A stretch of 64,000 nucleotides of DNA from Streptomyces odontomachi (GCF_024435355.1 NZ_JAMJWG010000002.1:1-64000); one strand, 5' to 3'; counted from the first letter of the stretch, positions 1-9,382 are shown. The notes: generated by a model not told the origin, from the letters alone. Translations and numbers: made by a program.

Positions 1-93
1 CTAGTGGCTCGTATCGCATTGTTGGACGGTTAGCAGCCTCACGCGGGCGGCAATAGCGTGGTGGTCGACGATGCGCTGGGGTGGGGAGGTGGC

Positions 94-639
94 ATGGGAG
101 GAATGGGTCTGCGGTTCGCCGCCTACGTGCCGCGTCCGCTTGAGCGGCACGCCCCCGCGTCCGCAGTGGTGGCGGAGGCGACCGGGGACGACGTGTCGGT
201 GCTGGCCGTGTTGCAGGCCCGGGCGCGCGGTGGTTCGGCGCGCGAATGGGCGGGCCGCATCCATCGGGCGCGCTGTGGCGATCGCAGCCTTGTGGTCACT
301 GCGAAGGTGGCCGGCGAAGCCGTCGGATATGCGAACGTGGCATTCCTTCCTGAACACCCTATGGACCATGCCCCGGCCGGCTACTACCTGACCGGCGTCA
401 CGGTGGATCCTGCCTGGCGGCGGCGCGGCATAGCGAGGCTGCTGACCCGGCGGCGCATGGACTGGGTCTGGGAACGGGACTCGGCAATCTGGTGCTTCAT
501 CTCCGCCCGGAACCGCGCCTCGCTCGACTTGCATCGAGAACTCGGGTTCCATCACGTGCTGTTCGGCGCCTCGTTCCAGGGCGTCGAGTTCACTGGCGGT
601 GAGGGTTGGCTTCTGCGGGCGGACCGGCCGCAATCGTGA
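94..639 (+). CDS. GNAT-family N-acetyltransferase
   Basis: The protein (181 aa) carries a GNAT fold: acetyl-CoA binding motif A appears as GVTVDPAWRRRGIARLL, followed by the motif B region SARNRASLDLHRELGF, where a Tyr/Phe-rich helix normally closes the site. It probably transfers acetyl from acetyl-CoA to an amine; the substrate cannot be told. I chose the ATG at 94 because GGGGAGG lies 5 nt upstream; an in-frame GTG at 58 and an ATG at 103 are alternatives. Nothing next to it suggests a pathway. Family call is firm, specificity unknown. Confidence 0.8.
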   Translation: MGGMGLRFAAYVPRPLERHAPASAVVAEATGDDVSVLAVLQARARGGSAREWAGRIHRARCGDRSLVVTAKVAGEAVGYANVAFLPEHPMDHAPAGYYLTGVTVDPAWRRRGIARLLTRRRMDWVWERDSAIWCFISARNRASLDLHRELGFHHVLFGASFQGVEFTGGEGWLLRADRPQS

Positions 640-1021
640 CGGCATGGGGTGCGTGGGCTCCGGACCCGGCTCAGTCGCACCCGGGGTCACTGAATTGCGC
701 CACCCTTTCCCACTGCGGGGACAGTCGGTGGCTTGTCAGGCAGCCTGGGGCCTGGGCGAGGGATTCGGTCCACTGACGGATCGGTGAGTCGGGCGCGAAG
801 TCAACACCGCCCCCATCGAAACCGGCATCGAGTCCTACTGTCCGGCTCGCCCCAGAGCCAAGCAGAATGGCAGGGGCGAAGTGGACCACCGCGACACGAT
901 GCCCCGAGTGGACTCGGACCCGGGGAGAGGCCAGATGCGGGGGGGGCAAGTCGCTCGCGCCTGGGTGCCGCTTCTGGTGTTGTGAGCGGCACGACGTACT
1001 CGGGTTTTGAGGGGACAGGCC
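640..1021. other. Intergenic stretch, no gene supported
   Basis: This 380-bp gap between the acetyltransferase and the HIT gene has only reading frames with poor coding character. I see no tRNA, repeat or strong hairpin. It must hold the HIT promoter, but I could not pick a convincing -35/-10 pair. Confidence 0.4.
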
Positions 1022-1486
1022 GTGACGGACGACGGATGCATCTTCTGTGCAATAGCCGGGAGGAAAGCGGACGCCAGCATCGTCCACGAAGACGACTCGG
1101 TGATCGCTCCTATGGATCTCCAGCCCGTCACCCCGGGCCACCTGCTGGTCATCCCCAAGGCGCACGCGGTGGGGCTGGAGGATCTTCAGGAGGACGTCGG
1201 CGTTCAGGTCTGGAAAGTGGCACATCAGCTCGGACGTGCACTCCGCCGATCAGGCTTGCGGTGTGAGGGCGTCAACTTGTTCCTTGCGGACGGCGAAGCA
1301 GCCTTCCAGGAGGTTTTCCACGTTCACCTGCATGTCTTTCCCCGCTTCACAGGTGACCCATTTCGCATTGATGCTGACTGGCGCGTCCAGGAACGCGACC
1401 AACTCGACAAGACGGCTGCTGCCGTCCGTGGCGGCCTCGCTGCCCTCGACGACCTCGACGACCTCGACGACAGACAACGACGCTGA
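1022..1486 (+). CDS. HIT-family nucleotide hydrolase/transferase
   Basis: A 154-aa histidine-triad protein. The N-terminus has the CIFCAIAGRKADASIVHEDD pattern typical of HIT hydrolases, a central TPGHLLVIPKAH strand, and the catalytic triad HVHLHVFPRF near residue 100, whose middle His is the nucleophile that attacks the alpha-phosphate of nucleotides. It probably acts on AMP-linked or dinucleoside compounds in the cytoplasm. GTG 1022 is preferred because GAGGGG lies 7 nt upstream; an in-frame TTG at 1007 is less likely. The C-terminus ends in an acidic LDDLDDLDD run encoded by three perfect 9-bp repeats (1445-1471), a possible slippage site. Confidence 0.88.
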   Translation: MTDDGCIFCAIAGRKADASIVHEDDSVIAPMDLQPVTPGHLLVIPKAHAVGLEDLQEDVGVQVWKVAHQLGRALRRSGLRCEGVNLFLADGEAAFQEVFHVHLHVFPRFTGDPFRIDADWRVQERDQLDKTAAAVRGGLAALDDLDDLDDRQRR

Positions 1487-1546
1487 CGGCCTTCGCTCTT
1501 CGGGCCGGACGGTCTTTCGTCTGAGGCGCCGAGGAAGCACGCCACC

Positions 1547-4500
1547 TCACAAGGGGGCGCCGTATCCGTCCGTGCGCACGTCCCTGAGTCGGGCTTGAAC
1601 TGCTTCGGCATCGGGGTGGTCGAGTTCCAGGAAGATTTCCAGGGCGCGCTGCCAGGCGGTGCGGGCGGCTTCAGGGTCACCTGCTGCGAGGTGTGTCTCG
1701 CCTGAGCGGGTGAGGATCTCACCCTGGCGGTAGCGGTCGCCCAAGTGCTGGTGTAGCTCGAGGGCGTTGCTGTAGCACGCGAGAGCGCGGTCGTGTTCTT
1801 TGAGGTGGTGGTGGATGTAGCCGAGGCTGTCCCAGGTGGCGGCCTGCCCGTGCGGTGATCCGAGTTGCTCGAACATGTGCAGGGCCTGCTCGCAGGGTGC
1901 CACGGCCTCCTGGCATCGGTCCAGCAGACAGAGGTCCACGCTGATCGAGTTGAGAGCGTGGGCCATGCCGCTGAGGTTGCCGTCGGCCTCGTAGAGGGCG
2001 TGGGCCTGCCGGGAGTGGGTCAATGACTCCGAACAGCCTTGCTGGAACCCCAACAGCCAGGCCGCGTGTTGGTGCATGCGGGCCTGCCCGGTCCGGTCGC
2101 CGAGTTCGGTGAAGAGCGCAAGGGCCCGGTCGAGATGGTGGCGCGCGTTGCCGTGTCGCCCGAGCCGGCCCAGAGCCCAGGCAAGGCCTGCGTGCATCCA
2201 AGCCTGCCCGGCCGTATCCCCGGCGCGTTGGGCGGCGTGCAGGACACGTTCGTGGGTGGCCACGGCCGAGTGCCAGTGGCCCTGCATGTCCAAGAAGGTG
2301 GTGAGTATCCCGGCCAGCTGCCAGGCGTGAGTGACGAAGTCGGTGTCGGTGGCGAGTTCCATGGCCGCGTCCAAGACCGGCAGCTCGCTGCTGAGCCAGA
2401 CGATGGCGGCACCCTGATCGGCGGGTTTCACTGGAGCGACGCCGGGCGCGTGCGGCGGGAGGGCGATGGAGTGCGGGCTCCTTGTCACATATGCTTGGGC
2501 GTTTGCGGCGCTGTGGAGGTAGTGGTCGAGGATGCGTCGCACGGCGTCGTGCCGTTCGTCCTTGGTGTCGATTGCCTCGGCGAGTTCGGCGGCGTAGGCG
2601 CGCAGCAGGTCGTGCAGGGTGTACCGGCCGGGGCTGTACTCGTCGATCAGGTGGGCGCGGGCCAGTTCGGCCAGGGGCGGGCGCAGCTGTTCGGTGGTGG
2701 TGCCGGCCAGGGCGGCCATGGCCGTTGTGGAGATGTCCGGGCCGGGGTAGTGGCCCAGTCGTCGGAAGAGTCGGGCGGCCGGTGGGGTCAGGGCGTGGTA
2801 GGACCAGGAGAAGACGGCCCGTACGCTCGCGGTGATTTCTCCGGTGTCGAAGGCGTCCAGGCGGTTCGGATCGGCCCGTAGCTCGGCCGCGAGGTGGGCA
2901 AGCGGGAAGTCGGGGCGTAGGGCGGCGCGGGCGGCGACGACGCCCAGGGCCAGTGGCAGTCCGCCGCAGCGTTCGAGCAGGTCGGCCACGGCTTCGGGTT
3001 CCGTTGCGACGCGTGCCGGGCTGAGGTGGTCGGCGAGTAATCGGTACCCCTCGGCGTCGTCGAGGGTGTCCACGGTGATGGGACGGGCACAGTGCGCGGT
3101 GATCAGGCTGGGCAGCTGCTGGCGGCTGGTGACGAGCACGGTGCAGCTGGTGCCGCCGGGTAGGAGGGGGATGACCTGTTCGGAGTTGCGGGCGTTGTCG
3201 AGCACGATCAGCATCCGCCGTTCGGCCACCAGGCTCCGGTAGAGGGCTGCCTGGGCGTCCAGGTCCGCCGGGATGGAACGTGGGCTGGCGCCGAGCGCTT
3301 CGAGGAAGGTGTGTAACGCCGCGCCGGGTGGCATGGGCGACTGCGCCGGGTCGAAGCCGCGCAGGTTCACATACAGCTGCCCGTCGGGGAAGTCCTTGAC
3401 CCTCTGGTGCGCCCAGTGCAGCGCGAGCCAGGTCTTGCCGATGCCGCCCGTCCCCCCGATCGCGGAGATCACCAGGGTGGCACCGTGATCGCCGTCCCTG
3501 CCCAGGGCATCATCCAGACGGGCCAGCTCGCGGGAGCGGCCCGTGAAGATCGCTGGAGGCGCCGGCAGCTGCCGCGGCACAGGAACAGCGGCCCGCCCGG
3601 GCACGGTCACCGGTCGCGCAGGTGCCGTCAGGGTCGGGTCGGCCTGGAGGATGCGTTGGTGTAGTTCGGCGAGTTCCGGCCCCGGGTCGACGCCGAGTTC
3701 GTCTGCGAGGAGTCGGCGGATGTCGGCGTAGACGTCGAATGCTTCCGCCTGCCGGCCGCTGCGGTACAACGCCAGCATCAACAACGCGCGCAGCCGCTCC
3801 CGCAGCGGGTACTGGGCAGCCAACGCCGTCAGGTCGGAGATCACGTCGTTGTGCAGGCCCGCCTCCAGGCTGATCTCGCTGCGCAGCTCCAGCAGGCCGA
3901 GCTTGAACTGTGCCAGGCGCTCGCGTTGGGCGTGAGCGTAAGGGCCTGCAACTCCCGCCAGCGGCTCGCCCTCCCACAGCACCACCGCCTTGTCCAAGGC
4001 CTCCCGCGCCGCGGACAGATCCCCCTCCGCGCGGGCCTGCTGCGCCTGCGCCTGGTACCGCTCGCACACGGTCAGATCCAGCTCTCCCGGCGCAACCCGG
4101 AGCAGGTATCCGCCGGCCTCGGAGACCAGCACGTCAGAGCCGACCGTCCTGCGTAGCCTGGAGGCGTAGGTACGCACCGTGGCCAGAGCCCGATCGGGGG
4201 GCGTCTCGCCCCACAGCGCGTCGATGAGTTCCGCGGCGGAAACCACCCGGCTCTCCTGTAACAGCAGGACGCACAACATCGCGCGCTCCTGAGGACCGCC
4301 CACCCGCAGCGCGTCGGGCCCGCGCCAGATACGCACCGGCCCCAGCACCGTGAACCGAAGCGGAGCCGGCGACGTCACCGATACACCTGAACCACCCAAG
4401 CTCACCTGGGCTTCCAAAGCCTGATCGCTTCGGCGGTGCACAGGAACGCAGAAGCCCAGCTGCTCCAACGGCATGCCGAACATCTCTTCCAGCACCCGCT

Positions 4501-4705
4501 GCTTCGAGGGGCGTGGACACGGCGGATCGGGCTGACGCCACCGGTGAAACTGCCGCGCCGTCACCTCCCCCGGCTCCCCCGGCTCCCCCAGCCTCCCGGC
4601 CACCACCGCATAGGCAGCACGGAACACCGCAGGCTGACCCCACCCACGCTCCTCACACGCCACAGCAAAGGTCGTCGCCTGCCCCATCGCACCCATCCCC
4701 CGCAC
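1547..4705 (-). CDS. AfsR/SARP-type regulator with NB-ARC and TPR domains
   Basis: This 1052-aa regulator starts with a HTH-like segment (about 10-90, with RQFHRWRQPD), then an OmpR-type winged helix of SARP proteins (about 115-205), a bacterial transcriptional activation domain (about 210-350), an NB-ARC ATPase (Walker A GGTGGIGKT at 417-425, Walker B RMLIVLDNA near 500, GGLPLAL near 585), and C-terminal TPR repeats (about 760-1040). AfsR-type proteins bind direct repeats near -35 and activate secondary metabolism. No biosynthetic cluster lies beside it, so targets are unknown. The 5' end is uncertain: GTG 4705, ATG 4696 and ATG 4687 are all in frame. A GEPGEPGE run near residue 40 comes from a short tandem repeat. 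It converges with the HIT gene. Confidence 0.93.
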   Translation of the reverse strand: MRGMGAMGQATTFAVACEERGWGQPAVFRAAYAVVAGRLGEPGEPGEVTARQFHRWRQPDPPCPRPSKQRVLEEMFGMPLEQLGFCVPVHRRSDQALEAQVSLGGSGVSVTSPAPLRFTVLGPVRIWRGPDALRVGGPQERAMLCVLLLQESRVVSAAELIDALWGETPPDRALATVRTYASRLRRTVGSDVLVSEAGGYLLRVAPGELDLTVCERYQAQAQQARAEGDLSAAREALDKAVVLWEGEPLAGVAGPYAHAQRERLAQFKLGLLELRSEISLEAGLHNDVISDLTALAAQYPLRERLRALLMLALYRSGRQAEAFDVYADIRRLLADELGVDPGPELAELHQRILQADPTLTAPARPVTVPGRAAVPVPRQLPAPPAIFTGRSRELARLDDALGRDGDHGATLVISAIGGTGGIGKTWLALHWAHQRVKDFPDGQLYVNLRGFDPAQSPMPPGAALHTFLEALGASPRSIPADLDAQAALYRSLVAERRMLIVLDNARNSEQVIPLLPGGTSCTVLVTSRQQLPSLITAHCARPITVDTLDDAEGYRLLADHLSPARVATEPEAVADLLERCGGLPLALGVVAARAALRPDFPLAHLAAELRADPNRLDAFDTGEITASVRAVFSWSYHALTPPAARLFRRLGHYPGPDISTTAMAALAGTTTEQLRPPLAELARAHLIDEYSPGRYTLHDLLRAYAAELAEAIDTKDERHDAVRRILDHYLHSAANAQAYVTRSPHSIALPPHAPGVAPVKPADQGAAIVWLSSELPVLDAAMELATDTDFVTHAWQLAGILTTFLDMQGHWHSAVATHERVLHAAQRAGDTAGQAWMHAGLAWALGRLGRHGNARHHLDRALALFTELGDRTGQARMHQHAAWLLGFQQGCSESLTHSRQAHALYEADGNLSGMAHALNSISVDLCLLDRCQEAVAPCEQALHMFEQLGSPHGQAATWDSLGYIHHHLKEHDRALACYSNALELHQHLGDRYRQGEILTRSGETHLAAGDPEAARTAWQRALEIFLELDHPDAEAVQARLRDVRTDGYGAPL

Positions 4706-5089
4706 CCCCGGCTGCGCACGCCCGGCTCCAACACCACACCGTAGGGGCCCAGACCAAACAGCTCACAGGGGCCAATCAGCCGAAGGTCCGTGTCGCCTCG
4801 CCACCCATGCTTCATGGGGGCTGTTCGGAGGCGGAATGCAACGACGCGCGCTTCTGACAAACCCGAGCCATGTCAACCGCGTACGCGAGTTCCGCTCTCC
4901 TTAACGGCTCTCCTGGTGTCCGGGTTGGGTACCACTCCAGAAAATACGGACCCGCTGGCGGACTCCCGCACCGTTGACAGGGAATCCCGGGCTGCGCGGA
5001 ATTCGCAGCCTGATGCCTTGCTCGGCCGCCGGGTTCGGCCTCGAAGCCCACCTGGCGCCGCCGTCACGGTGTGACGCAAGCTGGTCCGC
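4706..5089. other. Intergenic stretch upstream of AfsR-like gene
   Basis: About 385 bp separating the divergent AfsR-like gene and the small membrane protein gene. Base composition is lower in G+C than the flanks. A TTGACA hexamer is at 4974-4979 but no matching -10 follows at the right distance. No gene or hairpin that I can support. Confidence 0.35.
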
Positions 5090-5578
5090 ATGGATTGGTT
5101 GCCACTGCTCTCCACCTTGGCCGGGGCCGTGATCGGCATCGTCGCTACGCTCATCGCGGATCGGAACCGGTGGAAGCGCGAGGATGCCAAGGACGCTCTC
5201 AAGCTACGGCTGGACGCCTACACGCAGTACACCACCGTCGTGAAGGTCCTGGGTGAGACCCTGCGGGCCTTGGCCGGGCGAGAAAACCCTTTCCATGAAG
5301 AGCGGGCACTTGCGCTACGCGAAGCCTTTCGGGACTCGGGCATCGCCATCGCATCCGAACGGATGTGGCTCATTGCGCCCGAACCTGTCGTCAAGGCCTC
5401 CAACAGCGTGTACCACTGCCTGCGGCGCATCTGCGACGGATACATCGACGGCACTGCCGTCAGTAGTCCGGAGGATCAGGCGCGCTGGGAGGCACGTGGC
5501 AAGGCGGCCGCCGAGATGCGCAAGCTCATGCGGGAAGACCTTGGCGTGGGCCCGCTCACCGAACGTCACAGCGCTTGA
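5090..5578 (+). CDS. Membrane-anchored hypothetical protein
   Basis: A 162-aa protein with one N-terminal membrane segment (about residues 3-22, LPLLSTLAGAVIGIVATLIA) directly followed by a charged RNRWKRED stretch, so the rest should be cytoplasmic. The remainder is predicted helical and charged, with no motif I recognise. The arrangement (short anchor, then a helical domain) recurs in many uncharacterised Streptomyces proteins. There is no strong ribosome-binding site before ATG 5090. The next gene also encodes a membrane protein 106 bp downstream and may be co-transcribed. Function unknown. Confidence 0.7.
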   Translation: MDWLPLLSTLAGAVIGIVATLIADRNRWKREDAKDALKLRLDAYTQYTTVVKVLGETLRALAGRENPFHEERALALREAFRDSGIAIASERMWLIAPEPVVKASNSVYHCLRRICDGYIDGTAVSSPEDQARWEARGKAAAEMRKLMREDLGVGPLTERHSA

Positions 5579-5684
5579 GTGGTCGGTAGGGGGTTCCGCG
5601 GCTCGGACGCTTGTCGGGGAGAGTGGCATAGCCGTGGCGGAGCGACACCGGACTGTAGAGAGACAAGCGGAGGGGAGGACGGAC

Positions 5685-6311
5685 ATGCAGAGGTACGTCC
5701 ACCACCAATTGATGACCGTTGTCGAAGCGGCGTGCGCAGTGGCGATCAACGCGGCTGTGGTGTTCGGTGTGAGCGGTCCTCCCAAGGGGGACGCCGGTTG
5801 GCAGGCCGTTGTTTTCGTCATTGCGCTCGCCGCCGTATTCGGGGCTCTCGTCTTCACCGGGTCAGCCTGGCTGGGCGGCGAAAGGCGTGACTTCGAGAGC
5901 GCGGTTCCTCTGGCCAGCCCTGAGACGGTACTACCTGCGCCGCGCGAGTCTCTCCGCCACAGCTTTGAGTGGGCCTTCGTCGTCCTTCTGGTGGCGCCGA
6001 GCCTGGTCATCGGCCTGATATGGGAATCCTGGGTGGCGTTATGGCCACTGGTGATCGTGATCGATCGGCTCGCAAGGGGCGCATACGGAATCTACTGGGA
6101 ACGACGCCACGGTCTACTGCTGTGGCGGGGGAACGTTCCGGACCAGCCTTCTGGGGAAGGGCCAACACCTCTATTCATCCATACGGCAACCCACGCCCTA
6201 AGAGGCATGCACGATCTCCTTCGGCGGTTGTGCCGTTGCGTTCATGCTGCGAGTCAACGCCGATTGCCCTTCCCGCAACATCAGCGCGCGTACCCAACCG
6301 AGTGTGCCTGA
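5685..6311 (+). CDS. Small polytopic membrane protein, unknown function
   Basis: A 208-aa product from ATG 5685, chosen because the purine-rich GGAGGGGAGGA at 5670-5680 is an excellent ribosome-binding site. Four hydrophobic segments are visible: about 8-30 (MTVVEAACAVAINAAVV), 44-64, 92-112 and 115-135. The last 60 residues are polar and rich in Arg, His and Pro and look less like native coding sequence, so the true C-terminus may have been lost by a frameshift. No family recognised. Confidence 0.6.
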   Translation: MQRYVHHQLMTVVEAACAVAINAAVVFGVSGPPKGDAGWQAVVFVIALAAVFGALVFTGSAWLGGERRDFESAVPLASPETVLPAPRESLRHSFEWAFVVLLVAPSLVIGLIWESWVALWPLVIVIDRLARGAYGIYWERRHGLLLWRGNVPDQPSGEGPTPLFIHTATHALRGMHDLLRRLCRCVHAASQRRLPFPQHQRAYPTECA

Positions 6312-6387
6312 GGTACGCACCGGGTCCGCGAGCGGCGCGCCGCGCGGGATGTCAAGGGTCGCGCCGGGAGCCCGGCTGCCCGCCCGC

Positions 6388-8220
6388 TCAGCGCAGCAGC
6401 GCGTCGAGGAACGGGCTGGATAACACATGGTGGGGGTCGAGCCGGTCGAGCGTCGCGATCGCTTCATCCCAGCCCGGGCCGCCCCCGGCGCGCTGGCTGG
6501 CGGGGATGGCGCGGGTGAGGACGTCCGGGTCGGACCATGCGGCGGTGTCGCTGTAGGCCCAGCCCTTGGACCATTCCACGCGAACCGTCGCGCGGTCTCC
6601 GTCCAGGGTCAGGAGGAACTGCTCGATGTCGCGGTAGAAGCGGTGCAGGGCGGGTGTGGTCGGCAGGGAGAGGATGTCGATCCACACGGCGGTGTCGATG
6701 TCCGGCCGGTCGGGACGCGGCCGCAAGGCGGACAGCAGCGGGGGCCGCGCGTCGGGGACGCCGCACACGGATGGATCCTCCAGGCCCGTCACACGGATCT
6801 CCACCTGACCGTTGACCGGGTACTCGCCGCGTGCCGCGTACTGAGCGAGCAGCGTGCGGTAGAAGTCGGCGAACTGGCTGACCACCCATTGCAGATCGGC
6901 GCGGCGGGTGAGGACGGCGTAGCCGTTGGCGGTCTCGCGCAGCGTGGTGGGCCGCACGTACTGCAAGAGGTTGCGGGAGGCGCCCCACAGGTCCGAGCGC
7001 AGGCCGCCGGCCAGCAGGTGGGTGAGCACGTCGCCGGTCAGCACGTCCCGCACGGGGGTCCCCGAGAGCAGGACGTCGGTGATGTCGCCGGTCAACGCGA
7101 CCTTGGCCAGCAGGTACTGGACCTGCCCGAAGAGCGGCGCGCTCGCCCAGGCCCCGGAGACCAGGTCCCCGGCCAGCCGGGCCACCGGCTCGGGGAGGGA
7201 GTCGGAGAACGGGTAGTTGTACGGTTCGTCGACCGCGCGGGCGGTGAACGGCCGGTTCGGGGCAACGCTCCAGACCTTCAGCCAGGGGTTGCCGGTGAAG
7301 GCGAACCAGATCGCCTCCACCCGGCCGGTGCGGTCCACGAAGCCGGCCAGGGTCCGGGTGCCGACCGGGGCGCCGGGGGCGGCGAACAGTTCGGTGGCGG
7401 GGATGTCCAGAAAGGACTGGCAGCGGAGGTTGTCGTCGGTGCCCGTCCGCAGGACGGCCTCGGTGACGAGCGAGCGGCCGAGGTGGGTGAGGAGCGCGGC
7501 GCAGTCGGGCTCGGCTCGGTTGACGCTCCGCAGGACGTAGCGGCCGGCGTCGTCGTCCCAGACGACCACGGTCAGTTCGGTGACCAGGTTGCTCAGCGAG
7601 CCGTAGCCGTGGCCGGGCGAAGGTCTCTCGCCGACGGCGGGGGCGGCCGTGCCGTGCGCACCGATGGCGAGCGCACCACCGACCGACAGATCACCGGGTG
7701 CCGGCGCGGAGACGACCCCGTACCCGCCCGCGCCGGCGAAAGCGAGCAGCGTCTCCAGCGAGGCGCCGGCCTGGCCCCGGACCCCGGCCGACCCGTCGGC
7801 GGCCTGCCGCTCCAGCGACACCGCGGTGAGGTGCACGGTGGTGTCCAGCAGGACGACCCGGGCCGCGGCGGGTGTGCCGTCGGCGACCGTGAGGGGGGCC
7901 CAGCCGTGCCGGTGCCCTTGCGCGCGTACCGTCCAGCCGGCGCCGTAGGCCCAGTTGACGACGTCGAGCACCTCCTGAGGGCTGCGGGGCGCGCACGTCC
8001 ACAGCCGGTCGGTATGGATCTCACCGGCCCAGTTCTCGTAGGCGCGCTGGTAGACGTCGATCCCGGCCGGGAAGCCCGGCGGCAGTGGCGCTGCCGCGTA
8101 CGCACTGCCCGGCCGGACCAGCCCGGGCAGCAGCCAGACCGCGCCGCTCGCGGCGGCCGACGACGCGAGCAGCCTGCGCCGCGACGGCCCGCCGCCCTGG
8201 TTCGAAGGGTCGCCCGTCAT
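6388..8220 (-). CDS. Secreted FAD-dependent cholesterol oxidase, class II (vanillyl-alcohol-oxidase fold)
   Basis: A 610-aa protein with a twin-arginine signal peptide (SRRRLLASS at 13-21, cleavage near YAAA about 41-44). An FAD-binding segment follows: WTVRAQGHRHGW at 96-107 corresponds to the site where class II cholesterol oxidases attach FAD covalently through the His of HGW (His105 here), and GDLSVGGALAIGAHGT is a second flavin contact. The C-terminal two thirds match the cholesterol-oxidase substrate-binding domain. It would oxidise and isomerise 3-beta-hydroxysterols to 3-ketosteroids outside the cell, making hydrogen peroxide. It stands alone, with no steroid catabolic genes in the window. 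An inverted repeat upstream (8317-8349) may be its control site. Confidence 0.85.
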   Translation of the reverse strand: MTGDPSNQGGGPSRRRLLASSAAASGAVWLLPGLVRPGSAYAAAPLPPGFPAGIDVYQRAYENWAGEIHTDRLWTCAPRSPQEVLDVVNWAYGAGWTVRAQGHRHGWAPLTVADGTPAAARVVLLDTTVHLTAVSLERQAADGSAGVRGQAGASLETLLAFAGAGGYGVVSAPAPGDLSVGGALAIGAHGTAAPAVGERPSPGHGYGSLSNLVTELTVVVWDDDAGRYVLRSVNRAEPDCAALLTHLGRSLVTEAVLRTGTDDNLRCQSFLDIPATELFAAPGAPVGTRTLAGFVDRTGRVEAIWFAFTGNPWLKVWSVAPNRPFTARAVDEPYNYPFSDSLPEPVARLAGDLVSGAWASAPLFGQVQYLLAKVALTGDITDVLLSGTPVRDVLTGDVLTHLLAGGLRSDLWGASRNLLQYVRPTTLRETANGYAVLTRRADLQWVVSQFADFYRTLLAQYAARGEYPVNGQVEIRVTGLEDPSVCGVPDARPPLLSALRPRPDRPDIDTAVWIDILSLPTTPALHRFYRDIEQFLLTLDGDRATVRVEWSKGWAYSDTAAWSDPDVLTRAIPASQRAGGGPGWDEAIATLDRLDPHHVLSSPFLDALLR

Positions 8221-8316
8221 CCGTACATCCCCCTGCCCCGCTCCGGACCGGCCTGCCGGACCGGTCGAGCACGCACATTACCCAGCAACGAGGGCCTTAC
8301 GGTCATACGTTCGGTC

Positions 8317-8349
8317 GATTCACATGAACGAGTGAATGTCTCGTGAATC
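8317..8349. promoter_or_regulatory. Inverted repeats upstream of cholesterol oxidase gene
   Basis: GATTCAC at 8317-8323 pairs perfectly with GTGAATC at 8343-8349, and the inner ATTCAC also pairs with GTGAAT at 8332-8337, giving one left arm with two possible right arms. The site lies about 100 bp upstream of the cholesterol oxidase start and is AT-rich relative to its surroundings. An operator is inferred; no regulator is adjacent. Confidence 0.4.
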
Positions 8350-8467
8350 AACCTATCTCGGGAGCTCAAGCCATATAGGAGTCCTGCCCGGTCTACCCGG
8401 TGCAGGCAAGAGGCAGCGGCGACCCGCGCCGGCGGCCCGGGTGCCGGACGAGCGATCCCTGCCGAAC

Positions 8468-9076
8468 TCAAGTGGAACGGCCAGGTGAGAAGGCGGGGCA
8501 GGAGACGCCGCCCGTCCACGGGGCGTCGAAGTCGGCTGCGGTGAGGGTGATCCCCGTCAGGACGCGTACGGCGAGGATGAGGCAGCCTTCGGGCTCTTCC
8601 GTGTCGGCTTCGCCGCTGGGTTCGCAGTCCTCGGAGGCATCGAAGCCGGCTGCGGTGAGGGAGGCGACGACGGGGTGGCCGGTGTCCACGCTGCCGGAGG
8701 GTCCGCCGAAGTAGCCGCCGGACAGTTCCAGACGGCCGAGGATGGCGCCGTCGTGGGCGATGGTGGCCGTCTTCGTGTCGGGGTCGCGGTAGGCGCTGAC
8801 GGCGGTACGGCCGTCGGCGGCGAGGGTGCGCAGGACGTCGTCGTCGAAGCCGATCCAGCTTTCGAATTCCACGGTGAGGGTCCAGCCGCCGGGCATTGCG
8901 CGGCCGAGGATGAAGGCGCCTTCGCCCTGGTGCTCCTGGAGGAAGCGTGTGGCGTGGTTCAGGCCCTCGGGGCAGGGGACGGGGTCGGCCACCCCCATGA
9001 GGTGGAGGGTTTCGGTGAGGGGGTGCGGGGCGAGGGTCATGCACCAGCCTTCGCCGAACATCTCGTCCAGGTCCAC
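8468..9076 (-). CDS. DUF6461-like hypothetical protein
   Basis: A 202-aa cytoplasmic protein whose layout matches the actinobacterial DUF6461 family as I remember it: N-terminal WCMTLAPHPLTETLHLMG, a central WTLTVEFESWIGFDDDVL, and a C-terminal FDAPWTGG segment. The function of the family is unknown. The start is a GTG at 9076 with GAAAGG upstream; an in-frame ATG at 9061 would remove five residues. It has no operon partner on its strand. Confidence 0.7.
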   Translation of the reverse strand: MDLDEMFGEGWCMTLAPHPLTETLHLMGVADPVPCPEGLNHATRFLQEHQGEGAFILGRAMPGGWTLTVEFESWIGFDDDVLRTLAADGRTAVSAYRDPDTKTATIAHDGAILGRLELSGGYFGGPSGSVDTGHPVVASLTAAGFDASEDCEPSGEADTEEPEGCLILAVRVLTGITLTAADFDAPWTGGVSCPAFSPGRST

Positions 9077-9324
9077 GGTGCGGGGCCTTTCTACTCGGGT
9101 CCGTCGGACGGTGTGGGGCCGCTATCTGCTGGGGACGTCGTCGACGGCCGGGGCGTGCACGACGACCGGTGCGCAGACGCGGCCGTCGAACCGGGCAGAC
9201 ACCCGACCACGAACGCCCGACGTCGGCTGTACTCGTTGAGTCGGAGCATGGCCTAGCGCTCGTGTTCCACGGCATCGCAGCCGTGCACGCCAGAACATCC
9301 CCATGACGCCGGAGTGCTGACGAC

Positions 9325-9382
9325 ATGACGAACCGCTGGATCGGAGTGACCGTATGACGAACCGCTGGACCGGAGTGACCGT
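9325..9382 (+). repeat. 29-bp tandem duplication of a gene start, creating a 10-codon leader
   Basis: Bases 9325-9353 and 9354-9382 are the same 29-mer with one change (ATCGG versus ACCGG). The second copy is the start of the VOC gene. Because 29 is not a multiple of three, the first copy encodes a separate 10-residue peptide, MTNRWIGVTV, whose TGA overlaps the VOC ATG (ATGA). GGAG inside copy one (9341-9344) also serves as ribosome-binding site for copy two. A weaker third echo, ATGACGCCGGAGTG, lies at 9303-9316. Confidence 0.8.

Noticed and set aside
2039..2881. Long plus-strand frame of 280 codons
   Set aside because: It is antisense to the NB-ARC/TPR part of the AfsR-like gene, Gly/Val-rich and without motifs; typical shadow frame in GC-rich DNA.
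4974..4979. TTGACA as a -35 element
   Set aside because: No acceptable -10 box lies 16-19 bp downstream and no gene start follows at the right distance.
6427..8346. Plus-strand frame of 639 codons
   Set aside because: Exact antisense of the cholesterol oxidase gene, with Gly/Arg/Asp-rich low-complexity text. The real gene has a signal peptide and flavin motifs on the other strand.
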